Shown piece by piece: positions 39,778 to 48,210 of a stretch of 48,210 nucleotides of DNA. The stretch's first letter is position 1. The number at the start of each line of letters is the position of its first letter. The position numbers and the translations under genes were made by a program. Where the stretch lies: NCBI RefSeq assembly GCF_022346945.1, contig NZ_JAKRNI010000022.1, positions 1 through 48,210 on the forward strand. The letters are read 5' to 3'. A model generated the notes under the pieces. It was given only the letters and a program-made list of their open reading frames with translations, was not told the origin of the DNA and did no database searches. Source of the stretch: Microbacterium sp. ACRRU (GTDB lineage: Bacteria; Actinomycetota; Actinomycetes; Actinomycetales; Microbacteriaceae).

Positions 39778-41913
39778 GTGACGCAGAGCATCTACATCAC
39801 GTCGGCCGAGGGCCATTCCGGCAAGTCCACGGTGGCGCTGGGCGTCCTGGACGCCGTCAGCCGCGTCACCCCGCGCGTCGGCGTCTTCCGCCCCATCGCC
39901 CGCTCCACCGCCGAACGCGACTACGTCCTCGAGATGCTGCTCGACCATGACGGCGTCGACCTCGCGTACGAAGACTGCGTGGGCGTCACCTACGACGACG
40001 TGCGCGATGACGCCGACGCCGCCCTGGCGCGCATCGTCGAGCGGTACAAGGCCGTCGAGGCGCAGTGCGACGCCGTCGTAATCATCGGCAGCGACTACAC
40101 CGATGTCGGCAGCCCCGCCGAGCTGGCCTACAACGCCCGCATCGCGGCCAACCTCGGCGCGCCCGTGCTCCTCGTGCTCGGCGGCCGCGCGCAGCAGGGC
40201 CAGGGCGAGACGCTGGGCCTCTCCGTTGCCCGCACCCCGCAGGAGGTCGGGCAGATCGCCGCTCTGACAATGCCGGAGCTGCTGCACGAGCGCGCCGAAG
40301 TGTTCGCCGTCGTGGTCAATCGCGCCGATCCGGATGCCCTGGACGAGGTCGTGTCGTCGGTCCGCCACGTGGTCGACGCCGCGGCCGCTCCGCGCAGCCG
40401 CACCGTGCCCGTGTGGGCCCTGCCCGAAGACCGCTTCCTCATCGCCCCCTCCATGCGCGGCGTCTTGCGGTCGGTCGAAGGAGAGCTCATCAAGGGAGAC
40501 CCCGAGCTGCTCACCCGCGAGGTGCTCGGCGTGGTCGTGGCCGGCATGTCGATGGTCAACGTGCTGCCGCGCCTGAAGGAGTCGGCGGTCATCGTCATCC
40601 CCGCCGACCGCACAGAGGTGCTGCTCGCGACGCTCCTGGCCAACGCCTCGGGGACCTTCCCGTCGCTCGCGGGCGTCGTCCTCAACGGCGGTTTCGAGCT
40701 GCCCGATGCCATCGTGCGCCTCATCGACGGTCTGGGGTCGCCGCTGCCCATCATCGCCACCGACCTGGGCACGTACGACACCGCGGTGCGCATCATGAAC
40801 ACGCGCGGCCGCCTCGCCGCCGACTCGCAGCGCCGCTACGACACCGCCCTGGCCATGTTCGAGCGACACGTCGACACCGCGCTGCTGACGCGGGAGCTCG
40901 GGGTGGCGCGGCCGAGCGTCGTAACGCCGCTGATGTTCGAGTACGGCCTCGTCGATCGCGCCCGCAGCGACCGACGCCGCATCGTCCTGCCCGAAGGCAA
41001 CGACGATCGCGTCCTGCGCGCTGCCGCCACCGTGCTGGCGCGCGGCATCGCCGACCTGACGATCCTGGGCGAGCCCATCGAGGTGCGCGGACGGGCGATC
41101 GAGCTCGGCATCGACATCCGGGATGCCGAGGTCCTGAGCCCCTTCGACGCGGTGCACGTCGACAAGTTCGCCACCGAGTACGCCCGGCTGCGATCGCACA
41201 AGGGCGTGACGTACGCGCAGGCCGCCGACACCGTGACGGATGTGTCGTACTTCGGCACGCTGATGGTGCACCTCGGGCTTGCGGACGGCATGGTCTCCGG
41301 CGCCGCGCACACCACGGCGCACACCATCCGGCCCGCGTTCGAGATCATCAAGACCGCCCCGGGCGTGTCCGTCGTGTCGAGCGTCTTCCTCATGGCGCTC
41401 GCGGACCGCGTGCTCGTCTACGGCGACTGCGCGGTGATCCCCGACCCCACGAGCGAGCAGCTCGCCGACATCGCCATCTCCTCCGCCGCCACCGCCGAGC
41501 AGTTCGGCATCGAACCGCGCGTGGCGATGCTGTCGTATTCGACGGGCGAGTCGGGCACCGGAGCCGACGTCGAGAAGGTGCGCGCGGCCACCGCGCTCGT
41601 GCGCGAGCGCGCGCCCGAGCTGCTGGTGGAGGGCCCGATCCAGTACGACGCCGCTGCCGACGCCGCCGTCGCGAAGGCCAAAATGCCCGGATCCGAGGTC
41701 GCCGGCCGGGCCACGGTGTTCGTCTTCCCCGACCTCAACACCGGCAACAACACCTACAAGGCCGTCCAGCGCTCGGCCGGAGCGGTGGCGATCGGCCCGG
41801 TGCTGCAGGGCCTGAACAAGCCCATCAACGACCTGTCGCGCGGCGCTCTCGTCGACGACATCGTCAACACGATCGCCATCACCGCGATCCAGGCGCAGGG
41901 GAGTGCCGCGTGA
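39778..41913 (+). CDS. pta: Phosphate acetyltransferase
   Basis: This 711-residue long-form enzyme converts acetyl-CoA and phosphate to acetyl phosphate. It has three parts: a BioD-like P-loop domain (SAEGHSGKSTVALG, residues 9-22), a central DRTGG regulatory domain (about 215-330) and the catalytic PTA_PTB domain (about 385-705), with IVLPEGNDDRVLRA, GMVSGAAHTTAHTIRPAFEIIKT and FVFPDLNTGNNTYKAVQRSAGA as hallmarks. The GTG start is set by a TAGGCT -10 box 7 nt before it. The start of ackA overlaps its stop (GTGA), so the two enzymes should be made together. Confidence 0.96.
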   Translation: MTQSIYITSAEGHSGKSTVALGVLDAVSRVTPRVGVFRPIARSTAERDYVLEMLLDHDGVDLAYEDCVGVTYDDVRDDADAALARIVERYKAVEAQCDAVVIIGSDYTDVGSPAELAYNARIAANLGAPVLLVLGGRAQQGQGETLGLSVARTPQEVGQIAALTMPELLHERAEVFAVVVNRADPDALDEVVSSVRHVVDAAAAPRSRTVPVWALPEDRFLIAPSMRGVLRSVEGELIKGDPELLTREVLGVVVAGMSMVNVLPRLKESAVIVIPADRTEVLLATLLANASGTFPSLAGVVLNGGFELPDAIVRLIDGLGSPLPIIATDLGTYDTAVRIMNTRGRLAADSQRRYDTALAMFERHVDTALLTRELGVARPSVVTPLMFEYGLVDRARSDRRRIVLPEGNDDRVLRAAATVLARGIADLTILGEPIEVRGRAIELGIDIRDAEVLSPFDAVHVDKFATEYARLRSHKGVTYAQAADTVTDVSYFGTLMVHLGLADGMVSGAAHTTAHTIRPAFEIIKTAPGVSVVSSVFLMALADRVLVYGDCAVIPDPTSEQLADIAISSAATAEQFGIEPRVAMLSYSTGESGTGADVEKVRAATALVRERAPELLVEGPIQYDAAADAAVAKAKMPGSEVAGRATVFVFPDLNTGNNTYKAVQRSAGAVAIGPVLQGLNKPINDLSRGALVDDIVNTIAITAIQAQGSAA

Positions 41914-43139
41914 GCGTCGTGCTGGTCGTCAACAGCGGGTCGTCGTCGTTCAAGTACCAGCTGCTCGACATGGCGCAGGAACGCGTGCTCGCATCCGGGC
42001 TGGTCGAGCGCATCGGCGAGCCGAGCGGAGTGGCGAAGCACACCGTCGTCGGCGCCCTCACGGATCCGGACGGTCCGGCACCCGCGGTGACGGATGCCAC
42101 GTCCACCATCGAGCGTGAGATCCCCGACCACACCGCCGGTTTCGCCGTGATGCTCGAGGCGTTCGCCGCCTACGGACCTTCGCTCCAGGAACGCGCACCG
42201 ATGGCGGTCGGACATCGGGTCGTTCACGGTGGGGCGCGCTTCTTCGCGCCGACCCTGATCACGCCGCTCGTCGAGATCAACATCGACGAGCTGTCGGTGC
42301 TGGCCCCCCTGCACAACCCGGCGAACCTGGCCGGCATCGTGGCGGCGAAGAAGGCCTTCCCCGATGTGCCGCACGTCGCCGTCTTCGACACCGCGTTCCA
42401 CCAGTCGCTCGCCCCTGCGGCCTACACGTACGCCATCGATCGAGAGCTCGCCGAGGCGCATCGCATCCGCCGGTACGGATTCCACGGCACGAGCCACAAG
42501 TTCGTCAGCGAGTCCGCGGCGCAGTTCCTCGGTCGACCCCTCGCCGAGCTGCGCCAGATCGTGTTCCATCTGGGCAACGGCGCATCGGTGACGGCCATCG
42601 AGGGGGGCCGGTCGGTCGAGACGTCGATGGGGCTCACCCCGCTCGAGGGGCTCGTCATGGGGACGCGTTCGGGCGATCTCGACCCGGCGGTGCTGCTCCA
42701 GCTGGCGCGGCGCGCCGACCTGTCGATCGGCGACCTCGACGCTCTGCTGAACAAGCGTTCGGGTCTGCTCGGACTCGCCGGCGTCTCGGACATGCGCGAT
42801 CTGACCGCCCGGTGCGACGCGGGAGACCCCGCCGCGCAGCTCGCCTTCGACGTCTACGTGCATCGCCTCCGGGCGTATGCCGGCGCGTACCTCGCCCAGC
42901 TGGGGGGCGTCGACGTGATCTCGTTCACCGCCGGTGTGGGCGAGAACGCCGCACGCGTGCGCGCCGAGGCCGTCGCGACCCTCGGCTTCGCGGGGGTCGA
43001 ACTCGACCCCGAGCGCAACGAGGCGCGGGGGCGTGGCATCCGCCGGATCTCGTCCGACGCATCGCGCGTCGAGGTGCTCGTCGTGCCGACCAACGAAGAG
43101 CTCGAGATCGCTCGCCAGACCCTGTCGGTCGCGTCGTGA
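41910..43139 (+). CDS. ackA: Acetate kinase
   Basis: This 409-residue ASKHA-fold kinase converts acetyl phosphate and ADP to acetate and ATP, or the reverse. Family signatures are clear: VVNSGSSSFKYQLL at the N-terminus, AVFDTAFHQSL, YGFHGTSHKFV and SMGLTPLEGLVMGTRSGDLDP, plus FTAGVGEN near the C-terminus. The length is typical (about 400). The GTG follows GGGGAG and overlaps the pta stop by 4 nt. Confidence 0.97.
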   Translation: MSVVLVVNSGSSSFKYQLLDMAQERVLASGLVERIGEPSGVAKHTVVGALTDPDGPAPAVTDATSTIEREIPDHTAGFAVMLEAFAAYGPSLQERAPMAVGHRVVHGGARFFAPTLITPLVEINIDELSVLAPLHNPANLAGIVAAKKAFPDVPHVAVFDTAFHQSLAPAAYTYAIDRELAEAHRIRRYGFHGTSHKFVSESAAQFLGRPLAELRQIVFHLGNGASVTAIEGGRSVETSMGLTPLEGLVMGTRSGDLDPAVLLQLARRADLSIGDLDALLNKRSGLLGLAGVSDMRDLTARCDAGDPAAQLAFDVYVHRLRAYAGAYLAQLGGVDVISFTAGVGENAARVRAEAVATLGFAGVELDPERNEARGRGIRRISSDASRVEVLVVPTNEELEIARQTLSVAS

Positions 43140-43164
43140 GCGGACCGGCGAAGTCCCCCGCCAC

Positions 43165-43170
43165 TACGCT
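43165..43170 (+). promoter_or_regulatory. Possible -10 box for the HAD/GH65 pair
   Basis: TACGCT fits TAnnnT and lies 57 nt before the HAD start, separating this pair from pta-ackA transcription. Confidence 0.35.
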
Positions 43171-43227
43171 GGAACAGCGGCGCACCGTCGTGACCGCGCG
43201 TCCCGCCCTCACGATCTGGAGCCCGCC

Positions 43228-43962
43228 GTGACCGACAGCCGTGCCCTGCCCGATCTGACCTCTTTCGAGGCCGTCCTCTTCGATCTCGACGGCGTGCTCA
43301 CCCCCACCGCCGAGGTGCACATGCGCGCGTGGAAAGAGATGTTCGACGAGCTGTTCGCCGCGTGGGGGATCGAGCCGCCGTACACCGATCGCGACTACTT
43401 CGAGCACGTCGACGGCAAGAAGCGGTACGACGGCGTGGCCAGCCTCCTGCGCAGTCGCGATGTCGAGGTGCCCTGGGGCGACCCCTCCGACGACCCCGCG
43501 CTCGACACCGTCTGCGGCGTCGGAAATCGCAAGAACGCGGTGTTCTCGCGCATCCTCCGTGCCGAGGGGATCGCGCCCTATCCCGGGTCCGTCGCTCTTC
43601 TGGACGTGCTGCAGGCGGCGGGAACGCCGATCGCCGTGGTGTCCAGCTCGAAGAACGCCGTCGAGGTGCTCGAAGCCGCCGGCATCCGGGAACGATTCCC
43701 CGTCGTCATGGACGGCGTCATCGCCGAACGCGACCACCTCGCATCCAAGCCCGCACCCGACGTGTTCGCCGAGGCCGCCCGCATGCTCGGGGTCGACCCG
43801 GCGCGTTCCGCGGCGGTCGAGGACGCCACCAGCGGCGTCGCCTCGGCGTCGGCCGCCGGTTTCGGGCTCGTCGTCGGGGTCGACCGCGGCGCCGGAGCGG
43901 ACCACCTGCGCGCCGCCGGGGCCGACGTGGTCGTCGATGACCTGCAGGCCTTCGTAGACTGA
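43228..43962 (+). CDS. Beta-phosphoglucomutase-like HAD hydrolase
   Basis: This 244-residue protein has the HAD superfamily, subfamily IA fold. The nucleophile and acid pair Asp19/Asp21 sits in VLFDLDGVLTPT, as expected for phosphomutases. The cap domain contains the substrate-facing GVGNRKNAVF region. Motif II is in VVSSSKNA, Lys in LASKPAPDVF and the acidic motif in VEDATSGVASA. It most likely converts beta-glucose-1-phosphate to glucose-6-phosphate, feeding from the GH65 phosphorylase encoded next. The GTG follows GGAG at 7 nt. Confidence 0.9.
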   Translation: MTDSRALPDLTSFEAVLFDLDGVLTPTAEVHMRAWKEMFDELFAAWGIEPPYTDRDYFEHVDGKKRYDGVASLLRSRDVEVPWGDPSDDPALDTVCGVGNRKNAVFSRILRAEGIAPYPGSVALLDVLQAAGTPIAVVSSSKNAVEVLEAAGIRERFPVVMDGVIAERDHLASKPAPDVFAEAARMLGVDPARSAAVEDATSGVASASAAGFGLVVGVDRGAGADHLRAAGADVVVDDLQAFVD

Positions 43963-44015
43963 GCCGTCGCCCCGCGCGACTGACCCGAAACCCGGCACCG
44001 GAAGGCATGCCCCCG

Positions 44016-46544
44016 ATGATCGATCGCGATCGTTTCCCCCTCGACGAATGGCGCCTCGTCGAAACCGAATTCTCGGTCGACGACACCGGCGTGACCGAGA
44101 CGCTGTTCGCCGTGGGCAACGGCTACCTGGGGTTGCGGGGCAACTCCATCGAGGGACGGTTCGCGCAGGAGCAGGGCACCTTCATCAACGGGTTCCACGA
44201 GACCTTCCCGATCCGTCACGCCGAGCAGGCCTACGGCTTCGCCGAAGTGGGGCAGACGATCATCAACGCCCCGGATGCCAAGGTCATGCGCGTCTACGTC
44301 GACGACGAGCCCCTTTCGCTCGATGTCGCCGACGTGCGCGAGTACGAGCGCGTTCTCGACATGCGCCAGGGCATCCTGCGGCGAACGCTCCTGTGGGTCA
44401 CCCCGTCCGGCAAAGAGGTGCGGATCGAGGACGAGCGGTTCGTCTCGTTCGACGAGAAGCACCTCGTCGTGCTGCGCCTGACGGTGACGGTGCTGAACTC
44501 CGACGCCCCGGTCACGGTCGCGTGCCAGCTGCTGAACCGTCAGGACGGCGAGGGCATCTACGGCGGTTCGCCGATGGCATCCTCGTCCTCGGGATTCGAT
44601 CCCCGCAAGACCGAGAAGCTCACCGACCGCGTTCTGCAGCCGCGCGAGTACTGGCAGGACGGCACCCGCTCGGCGCTGTCGTACGAAGTCACCGAGTCGG
44701 GCATGACGCTCGCCGTCGTCGCCGACCACGAGGTCGACACCGAGAACGCGTACACCTCGCGCCAGCTCATCGAGCCCGACATCGCCAAGAACGTCTTCCG
44801 GGTGTCGGCGCGTGCCGGTGTTCCCACGACCATCACCAAGTTCGTGAGCTACCACACCTCTCGGGGTGTCCCAGCGGGCGAGCTCGTCGACCGCTGCCGC
44901 CGGACGCTCGACCGGGCACGCGACGCCGGCGTCGCAGAACTCGTGAAGCGTCAGATCGACTGGTTCGCGGCGTTCTGGGACCGCTCGGACGTGCGCATCG
45001 GCGGCCAGGCCGACCTGCAGCAGGCCACACGCTGGTGCCTTTTCCAGCTCGCGCAGGCCGCGGCGCGCGCCGACGGGCAAGGGGTGCCCGCCAAGGGCGT
45101 GACCGGCTCGGGGTACAGCGGCCACTACTTCTGGGACACCGAGGTGTACGTTCTCCCGTTCCTGGCGTACACGACCCCGCAGTGGGCGCGGAACGCCCTG
45201 CGGATGCGGTACCTCATGCTCCCGGCGGCGCGCAAGCGCGCACACCAGCTGAACGAGGCCGGTGCGCTGTTCCCGTGGCGCACGATCAACGGCGAGGAGG
45301 CGTCGGCGTACTACGCCGCCGGTACCGCGCAGTACCACATCAACGCCGACGTCGCCTTCGCGCTGGCCAAGTACGTCCGCGCCACCGGCGACGAGGAGTT
45401 CCTCGCCCGCGAGGGCGTGGACATCGCCGTCGACACCGCGCGGCTGTGGTCGACGCTCGGGTTCTGGCGCTCGAGCGACGGAGACGACGGCGAGCAGGAT
45501 GCCTTCCACATCCACGGTGTGACCGGTCCGGACGAGTACACCACCGTCGTCAACGACAACCTCTTCACCAACGTCATGGCCCGCTTCAACCTGCGGTTCG
45601 CCGCACGGACGGTCCGTGACCTCGCCGAGAACGATCCCGAGGCGTACGGCCGCATGGCGGACCGCATGAACCTCGACCCGTCCGAGCCCGACCGCTGGGA
45701 GAAGGCGGCCGAGGCGATGCACATCCCGTTCAGCCCGGCGCTCGGCATCCATCCGCAGGACGCGGTGTTCCTGGAGCGCGAGATCTGGGATCTCGAGAAC
45801 ACCCCGCCCGACCAGCGCCCGCTGCTGCTGCACTTCCACCCGCTGGTGATCTACCGCTACCAGGTGCTGAAGCAGGCCGACGTGGTGCTCGCGCTGTTCC
45901 TCCAGGGCAATCACTTCACGGATGCCGAGAAGCTCGCCGACTTCGAGTACTACGACCCGCTGACCACGGGTGACTCGACGCTGTCGGCGGTCGTGCAGTC
46001 GATCCTCGCGGCCGAGGTCGGCTATCAGGATCTGGCGCTGGAGTACTTCCGGCAGGCGGCGTTCGTCGACCTCGGCGACCTGCATCACAATGCCGCGGAC
46101 GGCGTGCACGTGGCATCCGCGGGCGGCGTGTGGACCGCGCTCGTGAGCGGCTTCGGCGGCATGCGCGACCACTTCGGTCGCCTCACCTTCGACCCGCGTC
46201 TCCCGGTGGACTGGCCCGAGCTGTCGTACGTCTTGCACTGGCACGGTACGCGCCTGAACATCACCCTGACGGCCGCCGCGCTCACGCTGCACGCGGGTGA
46301 CGAGGGGGCGCCGGTCGAGTTCGCCGTGCGCGGTGTGGACTACACGGTCGCGCCGGGCGAGACCGTCCGCGTCGCCCTGCACGGTCAGGGGCCGATCATT
46401 CCGGGTCGCCCGTCGATCCGTCAGCTCGAGGGGTCGGTCCGCGAGGACGGGAGCCTCCTGTCGGCATCCGTGCCCATCGTCACGGCCGCGATCCCGCTGG
46501 TATCCAGCGACGACGAGCCGATCGCGGTGGGCTTGGACGCCTGA
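44016..46544 (+). CDS. GH65 family disaccharide phosphorylase
   Basis: This 842-residue inverting phosphorylase has an N-terminal beta-sandwich (about 10-270), a helical linker, an (alpha/alpha)6 barrel (about 330-720) and a small C-terminal beta domain. The catalytic acid is Glu507 in HGVTGPDEYTTVVNDN, and the phosphate-binding residues lie in LFLQGNHFT and the HHNAADG segment. The family splits trehalose, maltose, kojibiose or nigerose into glucose and beta-glucose-1-phosphate; the exact sugar is not readable, but trehalose or maltose is likely. The ATG at 44016 is chosen because GGAAGG is 10 nt before it; the ATG at 44007 is only 1 nt from that site. Confidence 0.93.
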   Translation: MIDRDRFPLDEWRLVETEFSVDDTGVTETLFAVGNGYLGLRGNSIEGRFAQEQGTFINGFHETFPIRHAEQAYGFAEVGQTIINAPDAKVMRVYVDDEPLSLDVADVREYERVLDMRQGILRRTLLWVTPSGKEVRIEDERFVSFDEKHLVVLRLTVTVLNSDAPVTVACQLLNRQDGEGIYGGSPMASSSSGFDPRKTEKLTDRVLQPREYWQDGTRSALSYEVTESGMTLAVVADHEVDTENAYTSRQLIEPDIAKNVFRVSARAGVPTTITKFVSYHTSRGVPAGELVDRCRRTLDRARDAGVAELVKRQIDWFAAFWDRSDVRIGGQADLQQATRWCLFQLAQAAARADGQGVPAKGVTGSGYSGHYFWDTEVYVLPFLAYTTPQWARNALRMRYLMLPAARKRAHQLNEAGALFPWRTINGEEASAYYAAGTAQYHINADVAFALAKYVRATGDEEFLAREGVDIAVDTARLWSTLGFWRSSDGDDGEQDAFHIHGVTGPDEYTTVVNDNLFTNVMARFNLRFAARTVRDLAENDPEAYGRMADRMNLDPSEPDRWEKAAEAMHIPFSPALGIHPQDAVFLEREIWDLENTPPDQRPLLLHFHPLVIYRYQVLKQADVVLALFLQGNHFTDAEKLADFEYYDPLTTGDSTLSAVVQSILAAEVGYQDLALEYFRQAAFVDLGDLHHNAADGVHVASAGGVWTALVSGFGGMRDHFGRLTFDPRLPVDWPELSYVLHWHGTRLNITLTAAALTLHAGDEGAPVEFAVRGVDYTVAPGETVRVALHGQGPIIPGRPSIRQLEGSVREDGSLLSASVPIVTAAIPLVSSDDEPIAVGLDA

Positions 46545-46681
46545 CTTCCCCGCCTGACGCGGCGGTGCCGTTCGTCAACGCGATGAAGTCTCGCGGATGC
46601 CGTGCGGCGGACGCCGCAGCGAGCCGGACGCGAACACGGCGGGACGGGGAGCTCGGCAGCGGCGATGTCGGTGGCACGCCG

Positions 46682-46687
46682 TAGGCT
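46682..46687 (+). promoter_or_regulatory. -10 box of a likely leaderless dnaX transcript
   Basis: TAGGCT ends 6 nt before the GTG. The same hexamer and spacing occur at pta. A GGGGGAG stretch also lies directly before the GTG but is too close to act as a normal ribosome site. Confidence 0.5.
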
Positions 46688-46693
46688 GGGGGA

Positions 46694-48210
46694 GTGACGA
46701 CAGCCCTCTACCGCCGCTACCGCCCGCAGGCATTCGGCGAGATGATCGGGCAGTCGCAGGTGACCGAGCCTCTGATGACGGCCCTCCGCAGCGACCGGGT
46801 GGGCCACGCCTATCTCTTCTCGGGGCCGCGCGGCTGCGGCAAGACCACCTCGGCCCGTATTCTCGCGCGCTGCCTCAACTGCGCGCAGGGCCCCACCGAC
46901 ACCCCCTGCGGAGAGTGCGACAGCTGCGTCGAGCTCGGGCGCGGTGGCGGGGGCTCCCTCGACGTCGTCGAGATCGACGCCGCCAGCCACAACGGCGTCG
47001 ACGACGCGCGCGACCTGCGCGAGCGGGCGATCTTCGCCCCGGCGCGTGATCGCTTCAAGATCTTCATCCTCGATGAAGCGCACATGGTGACCCAGCAGGG
47101 CTTCAACGCGCTGCTCAAGCTCGTCGAAGAGCCGCCGGCGCACGTGAAGTTCATCTTCGCCACCACCGAGCCCGAGAAGGTGCTCGGCACGATCCGCTCG
47201 CGCACCCACCACTACCCGTTCCGTCTGGTCCCGCCCGCGGCCATGCTCGAGTACGTCCAAGAACTGTGCGAGAGCGAGGGCGTCGCCGTCGAGGCGGGTG
47301 TTCTTCCGCTGGTCGTGCGGGCGGGCGGTGGGTCGCCCCGTGACACGCTCTCGCTGCTCGATCAGCTCATCGCCGGATCGGATCGGGATGCCGACGGCCA
47401 CGTGCTCGTGAACTACGAGCGGGCCGTCGCCCTCCTGGGCTATACGCACTCCGAGCTGCTCGACGAGGTCGTCGACGCGTTCGCCGCGCTCGACGGGGCG
47501 GGTGCCTTCGCCGCCGTGGACCGCGTCGTCCAGACCGGACAAGACCCCCGCCGCTTCGTCGACGACCTGCTCGAGCGCCTGCGCGACCTCATCGTCGTCG
47601 CCGCCACCGGAGCGGGGGCCTCGGCGGTTCTTCGTGGCGTTCCCGACGACGAGCTCGAGCGCATGGGGCGTCAGGCCACCGCGTTCGGCGTCGCGCGTCT
47701 GTCGCGAACGGCCGATCTGGTCGTGGCGGCGCTCGACGAGATGACCGGGGCGACGTCGCCCCGCCTGCAGCTGGAGCTGTTGGTCGCTCGAGTGCTCACG
47801 CACGCGGGCGTCTCCCAGGGCACTTCGCCCGCGGCGGCATCGGCGCACGCGGCCGAGCACGTGTCGCCGAACACCGGCGGTCGAGCCGGCGCGGTTCCGG
47901 CTTCCGCCCCCGCGGTGGCTCCGCCCGCCGTCGCCGCTCCTGCGGTCGCGAGCCCCGCCGTCGCGAGCCCCGGTATCGCGAGCCCAGGTGTGGCGAATCC
48001 CGGTGTGGCGAATCCTGGTGTGGCGAATCCCGGTGTGGCGAACCCGGGGGCCACGAACCCGGGTGTGGCGAGCCCGAGTGTGACGAACCCCGGGATTGCG
48101 AACCCGAGTGTCGCGAACCCGAGTGTCGCGAACCCGAGTGTCGCGAACCCGGGTGTGGCGTCACCGGGCGGTCCCGCGCGTGCGGTTGCGGCGCCGGATC
48201 GCGTCGCGCC
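46694..48210 (+). CDS. dnaX: DNA polymerase III subunit gamma/tau (3' end outside window)
   Basis: The first 505 residues of the clamp-loader ATPase are present. Walker A GPRGCGKTT (near residue 45), a zinc module with four Cys (CLNC...CGECDSC), Walker B FILDEAH, sensor 1 FATTEPEKV and sensor 2 GGSPRDTLSLLDQ are all present, followed by the gamma-type domain III to about residue 375. After that comes an Ala/Pro-rich tail with a 15-unit pentapeptide repeat, still open at the window edge. The C-terminal tau domain that binds the polymerase alpha subunit is beyond the edge. The GTG start is supported by the -10 box just before it. Confidence 0.95.
   Translation, partial: MTTALYRRYRPQAFGEMIGQSQVTEPLMTALRSDRVGHAYLFSGPRGCGKTTSARILARCLNCAQGPTDTPCGECDSCVELGRGGGGSLDVVEIDAASHNGVDDARDLRERAIFAPARDRFKIFILDEAHMVTQQGFNALLKLVEEPPAHVKFIFATTEPEKVLGTIRSRTHHYPFRLVPPAAMLEYVQELCESEGVAVEAGVLPLVVRAGGGSPRDTLSLLDQLIAGSDRDADGHVLVNYERAVALLGYTHSELLDEVVDAFAALDGAGAFAAVDRVVQTGQDPRRFVDDLLERLRDLIVVAATGAGASAVLRGVPDDELERMGRQATAFGVARLSRTADLVVAALDEMTGATSPRLQLELLVARVLTHAGVSQGTSPAAASAHAAEHVSPNTGGRAGAVPASAPAVAPPAVAAPAVASPAVASPGIASPGVANPGVANPGVANPGVANPGATNPGVASPSVTNPGIANPSVANPSVANPSVANPGVASPGGPARAVAAPDRVA
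47942..48166 (+). repeat. 15-bp tandem repeat coding for G-V-A-N-P pentapeptides in dnaX
   Basis: Fifteen in-frame units, one every 15 bp, encode x-V-A-[S/N]-P. The common unit is GGTGTGGCGAATCCC or close variants; three neighbouring units near the end are identical (AGTGTCGCGAACCCG). The repeat sits in the disordered linker after the ATPase core. The high identity of neighbouring units at DNA level suggests recent expansion by slippage. Confidence 0.9.

Noticed and set aside
43578..46382. A 934-codon minus-strand frame opposite the GH65 gene
   Set aside because: It is a GC-driven shadow frame. The plus strand encodes a full GH65 enzyme with its catalytic Glu.
47671..48164. Long minus-strand reading frames opposite the dnaX tail
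   Set aside because: They translate to repetitive PGFAT or SRHSG strings with no ribosome site. They arise from the 15-bp repeat and the high GC.
47942..48166. CRISPR-like regular repeat
   Set aside because: The period is 15 bp without spacers and the repeats keep the dnaX reading frame. It is a coding repeat.

Overview
The window is about 48 kb of very GC-rich, densely coded chromosomal DNA. Several things point to a high-GC Gram-positive actinobacterium of the Microbacteriaceae, most like Microbacterium. GTG starts are common, some genes look leaderless with a TAnnnT box 6-8 nt before the GTG, overlapping ATGA/GTGA stop-start junctions are frequent, and heat-shock control uses HAIR and CIRCE sites. 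No transposase, integrase, CRISPR array or rRNA operon was seen. The right end cuts into dnaX.

Layout. (1) About 1-4100: a GNAT acetyltransferase, an AraC-type regulator, small acidic and membrane proteins, a TIGR01777-type epimerase and a CinA-family amidohydrolase. (2) 4196-8487: an aldo/keto reductase facing a sugar ABC operon (binding lipoprotein and two permeases, no ATPase in the window). (3) 8628-12430: a SRPBCC protein, a sulfide:quinone-reductase-like flavoprotein, a small conserved protein, a second AraC regulator and an acidic disordered protein. (4) 12438-14709: a coupled operon of a haem-oxygenase-like diiron protein, a CDGSH iron-sulfur protein and a GT2 glycosyltransferase. (5) 14813-16963: Hsp20 under apparent double HspR/HrcA control, then Mn-catalase coupled to a DUF2231-like membrane protein. 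(6) 17004-22723: an SDR, an MBL-fold hydrolase, a UbiA prenyltransferase, and, convergent to UbiA with no gap, a type III PKS / methyltransferase / FAD hydroxylase operon. (7) 22883-27272: a small membrane protein, an SDR of the general-stress type, a GT4 glycosyltransferase, and a three-gene envelope operon (DUF3618, holin-superfamily-like, helical membrane protein). (8) 27468-33709: MarR, a hypothetical, a third AraC, a SulP transporter, a CorC/HlyC-like CBS protein with a 34-codon upstream ORF, MerR and GNAT. (9) 33763-38504: tRNA-Ser(GGA) and the MoxR-DUF58-TgpA transglutaminase operon. (10) 38658-48210: a ROK kinase, SRP RNA, pta-ackA, a beta-phosphoglucomutase-like HAD with a GH65 phosphorylase, and dnaX (partial).

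How the parts fit. Two small pathways look complete: acetate overflow/activation (pta-ackA), and disaccharide phosphorolysis (GH65 phosphorylase releasing beta-glucose-1-phosphate for the HAD mutase). The PKS operon plus UbiA looks like a phenolic-lipid or prenylated-phenol pathway. Many of the remaining genes are stress-type: Mn-catalase, Hsp20, general-stress SDR, acidic disordered proteins, DUF3618/holin-like proteins.

The most unusual signals lie outside the genes. A GTCAA[C/G][C/G][C/G] motif recurs about 40-95 nt upstream of at least nine starts, usually of stress-type genes. A roughly 65-nt element is present in two copies, upstream of SulP and of CorC. CIRCE and HAIR sites sit side by side at the hsp20 promoter. 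A 15-unit, 15-bp repeat lies inside dnaX.
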